Below, piece after piece: positions 1 through 8,418 of a stretch of 64,000 nt of DNA; positions within the stretch are counted from its first letter, which is position 1; the number at the start of each line of letters is the position of its first letter. The notes beneath the pieces are model-generated. The model saw only the letters and a program-made list of their open reading frames with translations. It was not told where the DNA came from and did no database searches. This DNA is from Candidatus Latescibacterota bacterium (GTDB lineage Bacteria > JAAXHH01), in NCBI GenBank assembly GCA_022822725.1, contig JAJEAN010000001.1, positions 1-64,000 of the forward strand. Reading direction: 5' to 3'. The translations under genes and the position numbers were made by a program.

Positions 1-3000
1 ACAGCCTCGGTGCTTGATGCGAACGGTCAGGCTGTGGAAGACGCGGCCATAGCCTGGTCGAGCAGCGACGAGGGGGTGGCCACCGTCAGTGGTCAGGGCC
101 TGGTGACTGCGGTCACGAACGGTACGGCGACGATCACGGCGCGGTCCGGCAGCGCGTCTGCGACCGCCACCGTCACGGTGATGGAAAACAGCCGGGATCG
201 GGAGGCCTTGATCGCGCTGTACAACAGTACGGATGGGCCTAACTGGAGAGTTTCGACTAACTGGCTTAGCGACAGACCGCTGGGCGAGTGGTTTGGTGTA
301 TCCACTGACGCTGCAGGAAGGGTTACTCAACTTCGGCTAGCCATTCTTGATAGCAATACCAGACAATTAACCACCAATGGATTATCAGGAAGTATTCCAC
401 CTGAACTGGGCAACCTGAGCAACCTACAAAGGCTGGACATTATCGGCGCCGAGTTGACAGGTAGCATTCCATCTGAACTGGGCAACCTGAGCAACCTACA
501 AAGGCTGCGGATTTCTTATTCCGAGTTGTCAGGGAGCATCCCTCCGGAAATCGGACGACTGCATAACCTTACGAGTCTAGGATTGGTAGGCAACGAATTT
601 ACGGGTCCGATCATCTCGGAAATCGCAAATCTTCGGAACCTCAGATACCTGAGTCTTTCACATAATCGCTTGACGGGCACGATCCCTGTTGAACTCGCAC
701 AACTCAGAAACCTTAGAGATTTGAGGCTTGATTCCAACCAGTTGTCAGGTCCGATCCCTCCGGAAATCGCAAATCTTCAGAACCTCAGATACCTGGACAT
801 TGGAAACAACTTCGGCCTCACCGGACCCCTGCCCGCAGGATTTCTAAATCTCGGGCTTGATCACTTCTATTTGAGTCGTACAAGTCTGTGCGTGCCGTTT
901 ACCACTGTATTTCGGCAGTGGTTTGACAGTATACCAAACTCTACTACCAGTGGATTCTGCCCCGATCCGGAAAGAGATCCCCTGATCGCGCTATACAGAA
1001 GCACGGACGGTGCGAACTGGACCGTTTCGACAAACTGGTCGAGCGACGAACCCCTCGGCGCGTGGCATGGCGTCAAGACCGACACCGACGGGCGCGTGAG
1101 TGAGTTGAGTCTTGGCGAAAACAACCTGATTGGATTAATCCCCAGTCAGGTAGGTGATCTCGTTAGCCTTGTGTCACTGGATCTCTCAGGCAACGCAGCT
1201 CTATCCGGTATACTGCCTCGCTCGTTTATTAAACTTAGTCTGCAAAACCTCAATTTGAATGGAACGGGTGTGTGCATCCCGACCGACACTGAGTTTACGC
1301 AATGGCTCGAGCGGATCCGTTTCTTTACTGGGTCCGTCTGCACGGAGAATCGTCCGGACCACAACGGGCTGATCGAGTTGTACGCCAGTACGAACGGACC
1401 AGGTTGGAAATACAGCAATAACTGGTTGAGCGAGAGACCCTTGAGCGAGTGGTACGGCGTTTCCACAGATTCCAATGGACGCGTGGTCTCGCTTGATCTA
1501 ACCGATAACAACCTGCAGGGTTTGATGCCCTCAGGAATCGCACAATTACAAAACCTCAGAGTTCTGTACCTTGGCGGCAACGGTTTGACAGGTCCGATAC
1601 CCACTGAACTCGGACGACTACAGAAACTTACGAAGTTGGGGCTTGATAGGAATAGACTAACTGGATTGATTACCCCGGGAATCGCACAATTACAGAACCT
1701 CGATTTCCTTAACCTTGGTGGCAACGGTTTGACAGGTCCGATACCTGCCGAGTTTGGGCGACTACAGAACCTCAGAACCCTGGTACTGGAAGGCAACGAA
1801 TTGACGGGTGCGATTCCCGTTGAACTCGCACAACTCCGAAACCTCTTCTACCTGCACCTTGGCTACAACAATTGGTTGACGGGTGCGATTCCCGCTGAAC
1901 TCGCACAGTTGCAGAAACTCCAATCGCTGCATTTTAGTGGCAATAGCTTGACGGGTACGATTCCCGTTGAACTCGCACGACTACAGAATCTCAGGATCCT
2001 GCATCTTGGTATCAATAAGTTGACGGGTATAATCCCTGCGGAACTAGGACAATTACAGAACCTCGAGATACTGGTACTGGACAGCAACGAGTTGACAGGT
2101 TCGATCCCCGCCGAACTCGGGCGACTGCGGAATCTCTCGGGGTTGTGGTTGTACAGCAACGAGTTGACAGGTTCGATCCCCGCCGAACTCGGGCGACTGC
2201 AGAACCTCGATATCCTGCACTTTGGCGGCAACGGTTTGACAGGTTCGATACCTACTGAACTAGGACGATTGCAGAACCTCAGAATCCTGGTACTGGAAAA
2301 CAACGATTTGACGGGTACGATACCCGTAGAACTCGGACGGCTACAGAGTCTCGAAAATCTGAATCTGATTCACAACAAGTTGACGGGAAACGTCCCGAGC
2401 ACCTTTGGCGATCTTGCCAATCTCAAGGAACTGAACCTTACGGGAAACACGACCATGTCTGGAGCGTTGCCATTGGCGCTCGTTGGCCTGAACCTTGAAA
2501 GCCTGGGGCTCGGAACCACTGGACTGTGCGCACCAAAGGATCCTACGTTTCAGGCCTGGCTGAAGATGATACCCGCAAGCTTCGTGGAAAACTGCGTCTC
2601 CGTAGTCGGGCGATCGGCGGCGTACCTGACGCAGGCGGTGCAATCGCTTAAGCATCCGGTGCCCCTGGTGGCCGGCGAGGAAGCCCTCCTGCGCGTCTTC
2701 GTCACGACGCAGGCGGGCGAAGAAGTCCCAATGCCGGACGTAAAAGCCGTGTTCTACATGGACGGCGCCGAGGTTCAAACTGTGGATATTCCTGGCGGGG
2801 GAATCAGCGTGCCCCAACATTTAGACGAGGGAGACCTCTCGGCTTCGGCCACCGCAATGGTGCCCGGATCAATCGTCATGCCCGGTCTGGAGATTGTCGT
2901 AAATATAGACCCCGTAGGTGCGCTGGATCCTGCCTTGGGCGTCCGCAGCCGTATTCCACCAACAGGACGGTTGCCCGTGGAGGTGCGGTATTTGCCACCC

Positions 3001-4125
3001 TTTGACCTTACGTTGGTACCATTCCTCTACACAGACTTCCCCGATCGGTCCGTAGTGACGGAGACGGAACACCTGACCGCCGAATCAGATCTGTTTCGGC
3101 TTACCCGCAATATCCTACCTGTGCGCGAATTCCACCTTACCGTTCGCGAACCGGTGTGGACTTCTTTCGATCCTATTGGCGAAAACATGGGTCTATTGCT
3201 ACGGGAAACACAGATGGTTCGGACCATGGACGGAGCGACAGGAAACTATATGGGTATCCTGAGAGACGGAGGAGCAGGAAGGGCAAATCTACCCGGACCC
3301 GTGAGTGTATCAGGCCTGGGAGGAGGTCTTATGGCTCACGAACTCGGTCACAACATGAATCTGCGCCATGCTCCGTGCGGTGGTGCTGATGGCCCGGATC
3401 CGAACTATCCCAATCCGGACGGCTCAATCGGTGCATGGGGATATGATCTGCTCAAAGGAACGCTGGTCAGTCCAGACACACCGGATCTGATGAGTTATTG
3501 TGGTCCGCGGTGGATCAGCGACTATCATTTCACCAAGGCTCTGAACTACCGGGTGTTGCAGGCGCAGAATATGTCATCGGCTTCGTTATACACATCTTCA
3601 CCGTCTGCCCGGAACCTGCTGCTCTGGGGTGGCGTGAACGAGCGCGGTGAGCTCGTCCTTGAACCCGCCTTCGCGGTGGACGCACCGGCGGCGCTTCCTG
3701 ATCTTGACGGTCCATACCTGATAGAAGGAGAGGCCCGAGACGGTGGCGTCCTGTTCCGCCTCTCCTTCGGGATGCCCGAAATCTCGCACGGCGAGGGCGG
3801 GGTCTTCGCCTTCATCCTTCCGGCACGATCCGACTGGCCGGATCGACTGGCACGGATCACGCTTTCAGGTCCCGAAGGTGTCGCGACACTGGGCGGGGAG
3901 GAAGAACTGGATGACTGGGACGCACCAGCCGCAGCACTCCTGCTGGATCCCGTCACGGGGAGCGTGCGGGGCCTGTTGCGGGACTGGCCGGACCAGGGTG
4001 TTTCGGAACCGGGCGTTTCGGCGGCAGCGGTGAGGAGTGCGGCGGCGAGGTGGGCGGCGCCCGAGCCGGGTCTGGAGGTCTTGATCAGCAGGGGCATACC
4101 AGAGTTTGAAGACTGGGAACGGTAA
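1..4125 (+). CDS. Secreted LRR protein with metzincin-type protease domain (5' truncated)
   Basis: The reading frame is open at the window edge, so the N-terminus (probably including the signal peptide) is missing. Counting from the GTG at base 10, residues ~1-57 look like a bacterial Ig-like Big_2 domain. Three blocks follow, each opening with a cap of the type LIALYxSTDGxNW...W.GV at about residues 65, 323 and 452. Each cap is followed by plant-type LRRs (LxxNxLTGxIPxELgxLxNL), the last block being by far the longest. The C-terminal third carries HELGHNMNLRH (H1110, E1111, H1114, H1120), the extended metzincin zinc site, and a downstream LMSYC Met-turn (M1161). This implies an extracellular zinc protease with an LRR recognition arm. 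The substrate is unknown. I see no convincing type IX sorting domain at the C-terminus. The protease class rests on the motif, and LRR copies were counted only roughly. Confidence 0.85.
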   Translation, partial: TASVLDANGQAVEDAAIAWSSSDEGVATVSGQGLVTAVTNGTATITARSGSASATATVTVMENSRDREALIALYNSTDGPNWRVSTNWLSDRPLGEWFGVSTDAAGRVTQLRLAILDSNTRQLTTNGLSGSIPPELGNLSNLQRLDIIGAELTGSIPSELGNLSNLQRLRISYSELSGSIPPEIGRLHNLTSLGLVGNEFTGPIISEIANLRNLRYLSLSHNRLTGTIPVELAQLRNLRDLRLDSNQLSGPIPPEIANLQNLRYLDIGNNFGLTGPLPAGFLNLGLDHFYLSRTSLCVPFTTVFRQWFDSIPNSTTSGFCPDPERDPLIALYRSTDGANWTVSTNWSSDEPLGAWHGVKTDTDGRVSELSLGENNLIGLIPSQVGDLVSLVSLDLSGNAALSGILPRSFIKLSLQNLNLNGTGVCIPTDTEFTQWLERIRFFTGSVCTENRPDHNGLIELYASTNGPGWKYSNNWLSERPLSEWYGVSTDSNGRVVSLDLTDNNLQGLMPSGIAQLQNLRVLYLGGNGLTGPIPTELGRLQKLTKLGLDRNRLTGLITPGIAQLQNLDFLNLGGNGLTGPIPAEFGRLQNLRTLVLEGNELTGAIPVELAQLRNLFYLHLGYNNWLTGAIPAELAQLQKLQSLHFSGNSLTGTIPVELARLQNLRILHLGINKLTGIIPAELGQLQNLEILVLDSNELTGSIPAELGRLRNLSGLWLYSNELTGSIPAELGRLQNLDILHFGGNGLTGSIPTELGRLQNLRILVLENNDLTGTIPVELGRLQSLENLNLIHNKLTGNVPSTFGDLANLKELNLTGNTTMSGALPLALVGLNLESLGLGTTGLCAPKDPTFQAWLKMIPASFVENCVSVVGRSAAYLTQAVQSLKHPVPLVAGEEALLRVFVTTQAGEEVPMPDVKAVFYMDGAEVQTVDIPGGGISVPQHLDEGDLSASATAMVPGSIVMPGLEIVVNIDPVGALDPALGVRSRIPPTGRLPVEVRYLPPFDLTLVPFLYTDFPDRSVVTETEHLTAESDLFRLTRNILPVREFHLTVREPVWTSFDPIGENMGLLLRETQMVRTMDGATGNYMGILRDGGAGRANLPGPVSVSGLGGGLMAHELGHNMNLRHAPCGGADGPDPNYPNPDGSIGAWGYDLLKGTLVSPDTPDLMSYCGPRWISDYHFTKALNYRVLQAQNMSSASLYTSSPSARNLLLWGGVNERGELVLEPAFAVDAPAALPDLDGPYLIEGEARDGGVLFRLSFGMPEISHGEGGVFAFILPARSDWPDRLARITLSGPEGVATLGGEEELDDWDAPAAALLLDPVTGSVRGLLRDWPDQGVSEPGVSAAAVRSAAARWAAPEPGLEVLISRGIPEFEDWER

Positions 4126-4139
4126 TCGAGTCACGGTCT

Positions 4140-4322
4140 GTAACACCATCCGCGAATCAACTTAGAGGACCAATTCCGCCGACATTAGTCAACCTTGGCG
4201 AGTTGAGAAACTTGGGGCTAGACGGGAACACACTGTCGGGGCAAATCCCACACGAACTGGCTGACCTTTTTGCTGTTTACGAAAGCCCTGATTTTCATTG
4301 CGAATCCTATTTTCTGATATGA
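4140..4322 (+). pseudogene. LRR gene remnant
   Basis: In frame 3, just after the stop of the LRR/metzincin gene, the sequence reads ANQLRGPIPPTLVNLG, then LRNLGLDGNTLSGQIP, then a stop at 4320. This is a good plant-type LRR match but has no start codon or upstream domain. It is probably the degenerate tail of a second LRR gene or a displaced piece of the neighbour, which lies in a different frame. Confidence 0.7.
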
Positions 4323-4602
4323 ATCAACGCCAAGAGCCTGTCGAGCTGATCCATAGCCGGATTCCCCATATTCGTAATTGGAGCAGCGCATCGTGGCAGG
4401 TATCAACGCGCAGAGAATGCTAGGCGGCATGTGTGGCGTAGATACCTTCGATCCCACGACCCCGGTTGCCTGGAACAATGATCTGGCCGGTTCATAGTCC
4501 GCCGACTCATTCCCTTGACCCTCTCCCAGCCGCGCGCGTATAATCCGGGATGACGAGACGACCGGTCTTCCGGTCCGCTGATGGAAGAAAAATCGGCCAT
4601 CG

Positions 4603-4647
4603 GATCCATTGGTTTCATCGATTCCATCGGTTCCATCAGTTCCATCC
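4603..4647 (+). repeat. Five 9-nt tandem repeats (NTTCCATCN type)
   Basis: Five consecutive 9-base units: gatccattg, gtttcatcg, attccatcg, gttccatca, gttccatcc. They lie just upstream of the phosphatase ribosome-binding site. The rest of the 4323-4673 gap shows nothing I can assign. Confidence 0.75.
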
Positions 4648-4673
4648 GCCTATAAATCATCCCGGAGTCCGCC

Positions 4674-5381
4674 ATTTCCTCGCGTACCCTGTTCATTGGC
4701 GACATCCACGGCTGCGCCCGTGAATTCGAGCAACTGCTTACCAGACTGCCGTTCCGCGAAAGTTCGGATCTCCTGTACCTCACAGGCGACGCTTTCAGCC
4801 GGGGACCCGACCCCGCAGGCGTATGGAAGCTGATCCAGGACACGGGCGCGAGGATGGTCCTCGGCAACCACGACTACCGGCTGGCGGACCGGCTTCGACA
4901 GCTCCTTTCCGGTGCCGCGGTACCCACGCGTAGCCCCGGTACCCTTCAGACCCTGGAAGCCCTTGCACCGTGCGCCGACGCCCTGATCCCCTGGCTGGAA
5001 TCGCTGACCCTGTGGATCGACGAGCCCGATTTCCTCCTGGTCCACGCGGGCATCAACCCCGAAAAAGGCTTTCACGACACGACCACTGAAGAGTTCCTCG
5101 TCATCCGTACCTGGCCGCCCGTGGAAGGCATCGTAGGACCCCGATGGCACGACGCGTACGATCCATCCGGCAAGCTGATCATATTCGGCCACGACGCCCC
5201 CGGCGGCCTCGTCATCAAGCGCCGGGAAGACGGATCCCCCTATGTGATCGGCCTGGACTCGGGATGTATCTATGGCGGGCAGCTGAGCGGGTACGTGCTG
5301 GAGGAAGACCGGTTGGTGCAGGTTGAATCCAGCCACCCCCGGAGCGTGCGACCGGATGCAGGACCCTCAACGCTGTCTTGA
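4674..5381 (+). CDS. PPP-family metallophosphatase (ApaH-like), apparent ATT start
   Basis: This calcineurin-like phosphoesterase of about 235 residues belongs to the PPP/diadenosine-tetraphosphatase group. Motifs in order: GDIHGC near the N-terminus, GDAFSRGPD (the GDxxDRG block with Ser for Asp), GNHD, LVHAGINP and FGHDAPGG. All five metal or catalytic blocks are present, so the fold is complete. The first ATG in frame (4854) lies inside the GNHD block and would delete half the active site. An in-frame stop at 4653 limits the N-terminus, and the only plausible initiator in between is ATT at 4674. A GGAG (4664-4667) sits six bases before it. Substrates could be phosphoproteins or dinucleoside polyphosphates, and the sequence does not decide. 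Family call firm; start codon inferred. Confidence 0.85.
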   Translation: MSSRTLFIGDIHGCAREFEQLLTRLPFRESSDLLYLTGDAFSRGPDPAGVWKLIQDTGARMVLGNHDYRLADRLRQLLSGAAVPTRSPGTLQTLEALAPCADALIPWLESLTLWIDEPDFLLVHAGINPEKGFHDTTTEEFLVIRTWPPVEGIVGPRWHDAYDPSGKLIIFGHDAPGGLVIKRREDGSPYVIGLDSGCIYGGQLSGYVLEEDRLVQVESSHPRSVRPDAGPSTLS

Positions 5382-5450
5382 TCCGTGCCCGGATGACGCA
5401 CGGACCCCCTCCCCATATTGCCTCCAAAAATTTTTTTTCTACGAGATTAA

Positions 5451-5479
5451 GTGAAAGTTCCCTGTCTAACGTTTATACG
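5451..5479 (+). promoter_or_regulatory. Possible promoter for the small-protein genes
   Basis: GTGAAA (5451-5456), a 17-base spacer and TATACG (5474-5479) resemble a weak sigma-70-type promoter upstream of the gene at 5542. An A5T8 run lies just before it (5426-5438). Confidence 0.35.
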
Positions 5480-5511
5480 CACCAGGTTCGGGAATATGCA
5501 CCAGGTTCGGG
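5479..5511 (+). repeat. 14-nt perfect direct repeat in leader region
   Basis: GCACCAGGTTCGGG occurs at 5479-5492 and again at 5498-5511, separated by five bases. The second copy lies inside a possible 13-codon leader ORF (ATG 5496, stop 5535-5537) that ends four bases before the next gene's GTG. It could be an operator or part of a leader. No function is demonstrable. Confidence 0.6.
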
Positions 5512-5541
5512 GAGGAAATAATAAGGAGATAGGCTGAGGCC

Positions 5542-5694
5542 GTGTCGACCGAATACACAAACCACGAAGACCGGATCGGACGCCTGGAAGGCATCAATAA
5601 ACAGATATATAAAAGCTTATCCCGGATCGAGACGGTAGTCATCGGCCAGTTGGTCATGACCTTCGCGATCCTCTTAAAGTTGTTTACCCCGTGA
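5542..5694 (+). CDS. Small single-TM protein with short coiled coil (50 aa)
   Basis: A GTG start at 5542 follows AAGGAG (5523-5528), and an in-frame TAG at 5530 rules out a longer form. The product has an N-terminal charged helix with heptad character (DRIGRLEGINKQIYKSLSRI) and a C-terminal hydrophobic segment ending KLFTP. It resembles in layout the 71-residue protein at 13152, which has NRLARLEA... and a C-terminal TM ending IKLVFIP. I do not recognise a named family. It is the first of three consecutive small membrane/coiled-coil genes on this strand, with a 48-base gap to the next. Confidence 0.6.
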   Translation: MSTEYTNHEDRIGRLEGINKQIYKSLSRIETVVIGQLVMTFAILLKLFTP

Positions 5695-5742
5695 TCCAAT
5701 ACTCGGGTACACACCAAAAGAAATGCCCAAAAAGGAATAAAA

Positions 5743-5958
5743 ATGGAATCGATACCTTCGTGGCTGCCCGCGGTTGCTGCCGTACTGATGATCGCTATAG
5801 TCGGGGCTGTGGCAAAACTGTGCCTTTGGATGGGGAAGAGAGAGGGAATTGAAAGTGGCGTCATACCAACACTTGAAGACATCAAGCAAGACATCAGGAT
5901 GATCCGGATTGCAATTTCGGACCTTGTAACCGGCAACGATTCCAATGGCCGTCAATGA
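5743..5958 (+). CDS. Small membrane protein, N-terminal TM plus amphipathic helix (71 aa)
   Basis: ATG at 5743 follows AAAAAGGAAT. Residues ~5-30 are one hydrophobic segment (WLPAVAAVLMIAIVGAVAKL), then a charged turn, then a helical tail (LEDIKQDIRMIRIAI). The order is TM then coiled coil, the reverse of its upstream neighbour. No known family is recognised. Tandem placement with the flanking small genes suggests co-expression. Phage holin-like proteins have similar layouts, but no phage gene is nearby. Confidence 0.6.
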   Translation: MESIPSWLPAVAAVLMIAIVGAVAKLCLWMGKREGIESGVIPTLEDIKQDIRMIRIAISDLVTGNDSNGRQ

Positions 5959-6015
5959 GAATCAGGAACCAATGGCAACGTGGACAAATGGCGTAATGTA
6001 TGGGGAGGGAACGAA

Positions 6016-6471
6016 ATGTCCGAGTCAGGTTGGTGGCAGCGCCACGGCGCGGTCTTCACATCAATAATCACCCTTATTTCAGTATTAACGTATTTGCACG
6101 TTTCATTAAGTGCCTTAAGGGATGAAATGAGAACCGAATTGGGCAGCTTGAGAACCGAAATGGGTAGTCTGAGAGCTGAATTTGGGACTGAAACAGGTAG
6201 CTTGAGGACCGAACTGAGAAAAGATATGAGCAGCTTCAGGACCGAACTGAGAAACGAAATGGGTGGCTTGAGAACCGAACTGAAAAACGATATGAAAAGC
6301 TTGAGGACCGAACTGAGAAGCGAAATGGGTAGCTTCAGGACCGAAATCAAAGCGGAAATCAAAGTTCTGCGGGCATCGCTGGACCGGGTGGAGACAAAGG
6401 TCGATGAGGTCAGGGGATTCCTGAGACTGAACACTTCCGAACCACAGGACGGACCACGCCCAAAGGAGTAG
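6016..6471 (+). CDS. Membrane-anchored long coiled-coil protein (151 aa)
   Basis: I chose ATG 6016 because GGGAGGGAAC lies just before it. An upstream GTG at 5980 has no better site. The product has a short N-terminal cytoplasmic stretch, one TM (VFTSIITLISVLTYLHVSL), then about 100 residues of near-perfect coiled coil built from LRTEL/RNEMGS-type repeats that are also visible at DNA level. The C-terminus is acidic and Pro-containing. This resembles membrane-tethered coiled-coil proteins of unknown function (DUF1640-like in flavour, not demonstrated). With its two upstream neighbours it forms a small cassette. Its 3' end faces the oxidoreductase gene on the other strand. Confidence 0.65.
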   Translation: MSESGWWQRHGAVFTSIITLISVLTYLHVSLSALRDEMRTELGSLRTEMGSLRAEFGTETGSLRTELRKDMSSFRTELRNEMGGLRTELKNDMKSLRTELRSEMGSFRTEIKAEIKVLRASLDRVETKVDEVRGFLRLNTSEPQDGPRPKE

Positions 6472-6484
6472 ATTCAGACCATGC

Positions 6485-6524
6485 CGGCCGAAGCCAAAGC
6501 CTGACGGCCGAATCCAAAGCCTGC
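6485..6524 (+). repeat. 20-nt tandem duplication after stop codon
   Basis: Two adjacent 20-base copies (CGGCCGAAGCCAAAGCCTGA, then a copy with two changes) lie between the convergent genes ending at 6471 and 6549. Confidence 0.7.
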
Positions 6525-6548
6525 CGGCACCGTTCAAGCGTACAGGCA

Positions 6549-7643
6549 TCAAACGTGCCAGATGTACAGATCTCGGTTTGACAGCGGGAGATCCACCCAT
6601 GCGCCCCCGCGCCGGTGGCTTTCGGCGACGGCGATGCAGGCTTCCGTGATGTGGTGGGCGATCTCGACGTGCCCCAGGCTTTGGTCGCCTGTTTCGTACG
6701 CACGGACGAGGTCTTCCATGCAGGAAACGACCGTGCTCTCCGGCGTAACGAACTCGAACGGCACCTCCTCCCAGGCGCTTCGTCCTTTGCGATCGTCCCG
6801 CCCATCGATCGGCGCCCGACGCAACGACGCGCCGGCCCCGTTGTTCAGCGACCGGATGGTGCCCTCGGTCCCGATGATCTCGTACTCCCATCCCGCCGCG
6901 GGGATCGACCATGCGCGGACACCGTTCTCGAATTCGAGCTCGTACGTCGCGATCGGATCGTAGGGGATGTGGTCGCCTTCGATGACGTAATCCCGGGGGC
7001 CGATCTCGCCGCGCACGGAACGGATGACGGGATCGCCGATCAACCAGGAGAGCGTGTCGATGGAATGAATGTGACCGTGCATAAGGGATGAACGCGCGTA
7101 GTGGATGGCCGCCCTGGGTTCCCCCACGTCGCCCCGCAGGACCGCGTCCCGCACCACGCCGTACCGGTTGTCGAACCTGCGCAGCACGCCCGTGTTGAAC
7201 ACCGTTCCGTTCTTCAGGACGGCGTCGTGGATGTCGTCGGCCGCCGCCATGGAACTGGCCATGGCCTTCTCCACGTAAAGCATGGGCACGCCCAGTTCAG
7301 CCAGCGCGACGGCAAGTTCGGCATGGGAATCTCCGCGGAACGACGCGTCGGGCGCCTCCCGGGCCGGCTTCTGCAGGCCCGATGCGGTGGTGCATACGGC
7401 AACGATATCCGGGCGCTCCTTCTGCACCATTTCCCGGAAATCCTCGTACAGCGCGTGGACGCCCCAGCGCCTGGAAAAGTCCTCCCTGCGTTCGGAGCGC
7501 AGGTCGCAGCCGGCGGCGATCTCCAGCCGCTTGCTCGCTCGGCAGGCCGCCGCGACAGAATAGGGCAGAGGCGTATGTCCCTCGTCGTCGATCGTACTTC
7601 CCATGCGGCCCAGGCCGATGATCCCTACGCGATAGGTTTTCAT
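6549..7643 (-). CDS. Gfo/Idh/MocA family oxidoreductase
   Basis: This 364-residue NAD(P)-dependent oxidoreductase has a Rossmann start YRVGIIGLGRMGS (residues ~4-16). The usual EKP motif of the family is replaced by VEKAMASS. The C-terminal half is the GFO/IDH/MocA substrate-binding fold, with HGHIHSIDTLSWLIGD near the expected catalytic region. The family oxidises sugars, inositols or related polyols, and the substrate cannot be read from sequence. The cupin gene lies 52 bases upstream on the same strand, so the two are probably co-transcribed. Start ATG 7643 is directly upstream of the Rossmann glycine motif. Confidence 0.88.
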   Translation of the reverse strand: MKTYRVGIIGLGRMGSTIDDEGHTPLPYSVAAACRASKRLEIAAGCDLRSERREDFSRRWGVHALYEDFREMVQKERPDIVAVCTTASGLQKPAREAPDASFRGDSHAELAVALAELGVPMLYVEKAMASSMAAADDIHDAVLKNGTVFNTGVLRRFDNRYGVVRDAVLRGDVGEPRAAIHYARSSLMHGHIHSIDTLSWLIGDPVIRSVRGEIGPRDYVIEGDHIPYDPIATYELEFENGVRAWSIPAAGWEYEIIGTEGTIRSLNNGAGASLRRAPIDGRDDRKGRSAWEEVPFEFVTPESTVVSCMEDLVRAYETGDQSLGHVEIAHHITEACIAVAESHRRGGAWVDLPLSNRDLYIWHV

Positions 7644-7695
7644 GATTTCGGGCGGGTATTCTGGCGTTCGAAACCCGCTCGTTTCCTCCTGACTG

Positions 7696-8034
7696 TCAGC
7701 ACTTCATCTTATCGGCATGACTGTGTGGTTGAGAGATGACGAGGAATACGAGATCCTCCTCTTCCGGGTTTTCCAACCGGTGTGGTGTTTTGGGGGGCAC
7801 ATGAATGGCGCTACCTTCCGGCACCCTGTATGTCTCCTCCCCGAGTTGAACAGAGGCAACACCTTGCAACACATAGAATAACTGCTGCGCCTCGCTGTGA
7901 TAGTGCATCTCTTCCACGCCTCCTTTTGGAACCCTTTCTTGGATTACGCTCAAGGAAGCCGTATTCAGGAGGAGCCATCCATCACAGTGCTTGCCCCACT
8001 TATAATGTCCTGCATTAGCTGGATTGATAACCAT
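7696..8034 (-). CDS. Single-domain cupin protein
   Basis: This is a 112-residue cupin_2 protein. The first conserved motif reads HYHSEAQQLFYVLQGVASV and the second PEGSAIHVPPKTPHRLEN, giving the His/Glu-type metal ligands typical of small cupins. I chose ATG at 8034; a TTG at 8076 would add 14 residues without fold support. It is the first gene of a two-gene unit with the MocA oxidoreductase. Roles in this family range from sugar isomerisation to dioxygenation or ligand sensing, and here it is unknown. Confidence 0.82.
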   Translation of the reverse strand: MVINPANAGHYKWGKHCDGWLLLNTASLSVIQERVPKGGVEEMHYHSEAQQLFYVLQGVASVQLGEETYRVPEGSAIHVPPKTPHRLENPEEEDLVFLVISQPHSHADKMKC

Positions 8035-8418
8035 AATGATTCCGAAAGAACACCTATAGTGATACGATAGGTTCAAGCAGCCTGCGCCATCGCCTTCACC
8101 TGCGCCGGAAGTCTTTCAGTCGAACCCGCCGGACGCTCTGATTGAAGATAGAACGGGACCGGAGACAGGGCAAAAACAATCTCCGCCCTTCCGGACCATC
8201 ATGGCGCCGGCGAGGGCCGTCGTAAGCGACTGTCTGCGAGGACCGGCGCGGGACCGGCGGCGCGCCAGCGAAAGGTCGGCGAGGGACCGGCGAGGGCCGT
8301 TGAAGCGCCGGCGAATTGTATTGACAGGCCCGGCCCGGTGGTTTAGCATGGCCTTACCTCATTTCCCCCCAAAAAACGCGTGTCACAACCAAGGTTCAGA
8401 TACCCCAGGAGACGGATC
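8035..8418. other. Divergent intergenic region
   Basis: This 384-base region separates divergent genes (cupin leftward, aminotransferase rightward). It is rich in GGCGAGGGMCGG-type short repeats between about 8200 and 8315 and contains the rightward promoter listed separately. No further gene is seen. Confidence 0.7.
8321..8349 (+). promoter_or_regulatory. Sigma-70-type promoter of the aminotransferase gene
   Basis: A perfect TTGACA (8321-8326), a 17-base spacer and TAGCAT (8344-8349) lie 70 bases before the start codon. Confidence 0.75.

Noticed and set aside
4854-5381. ATG 4854 as the phosphatase start
   Set aside because: It lies inside the GNHD block and would remove the GDIHGC and GDxxxRG motifs that are clearly encoded upstream in the same frame.
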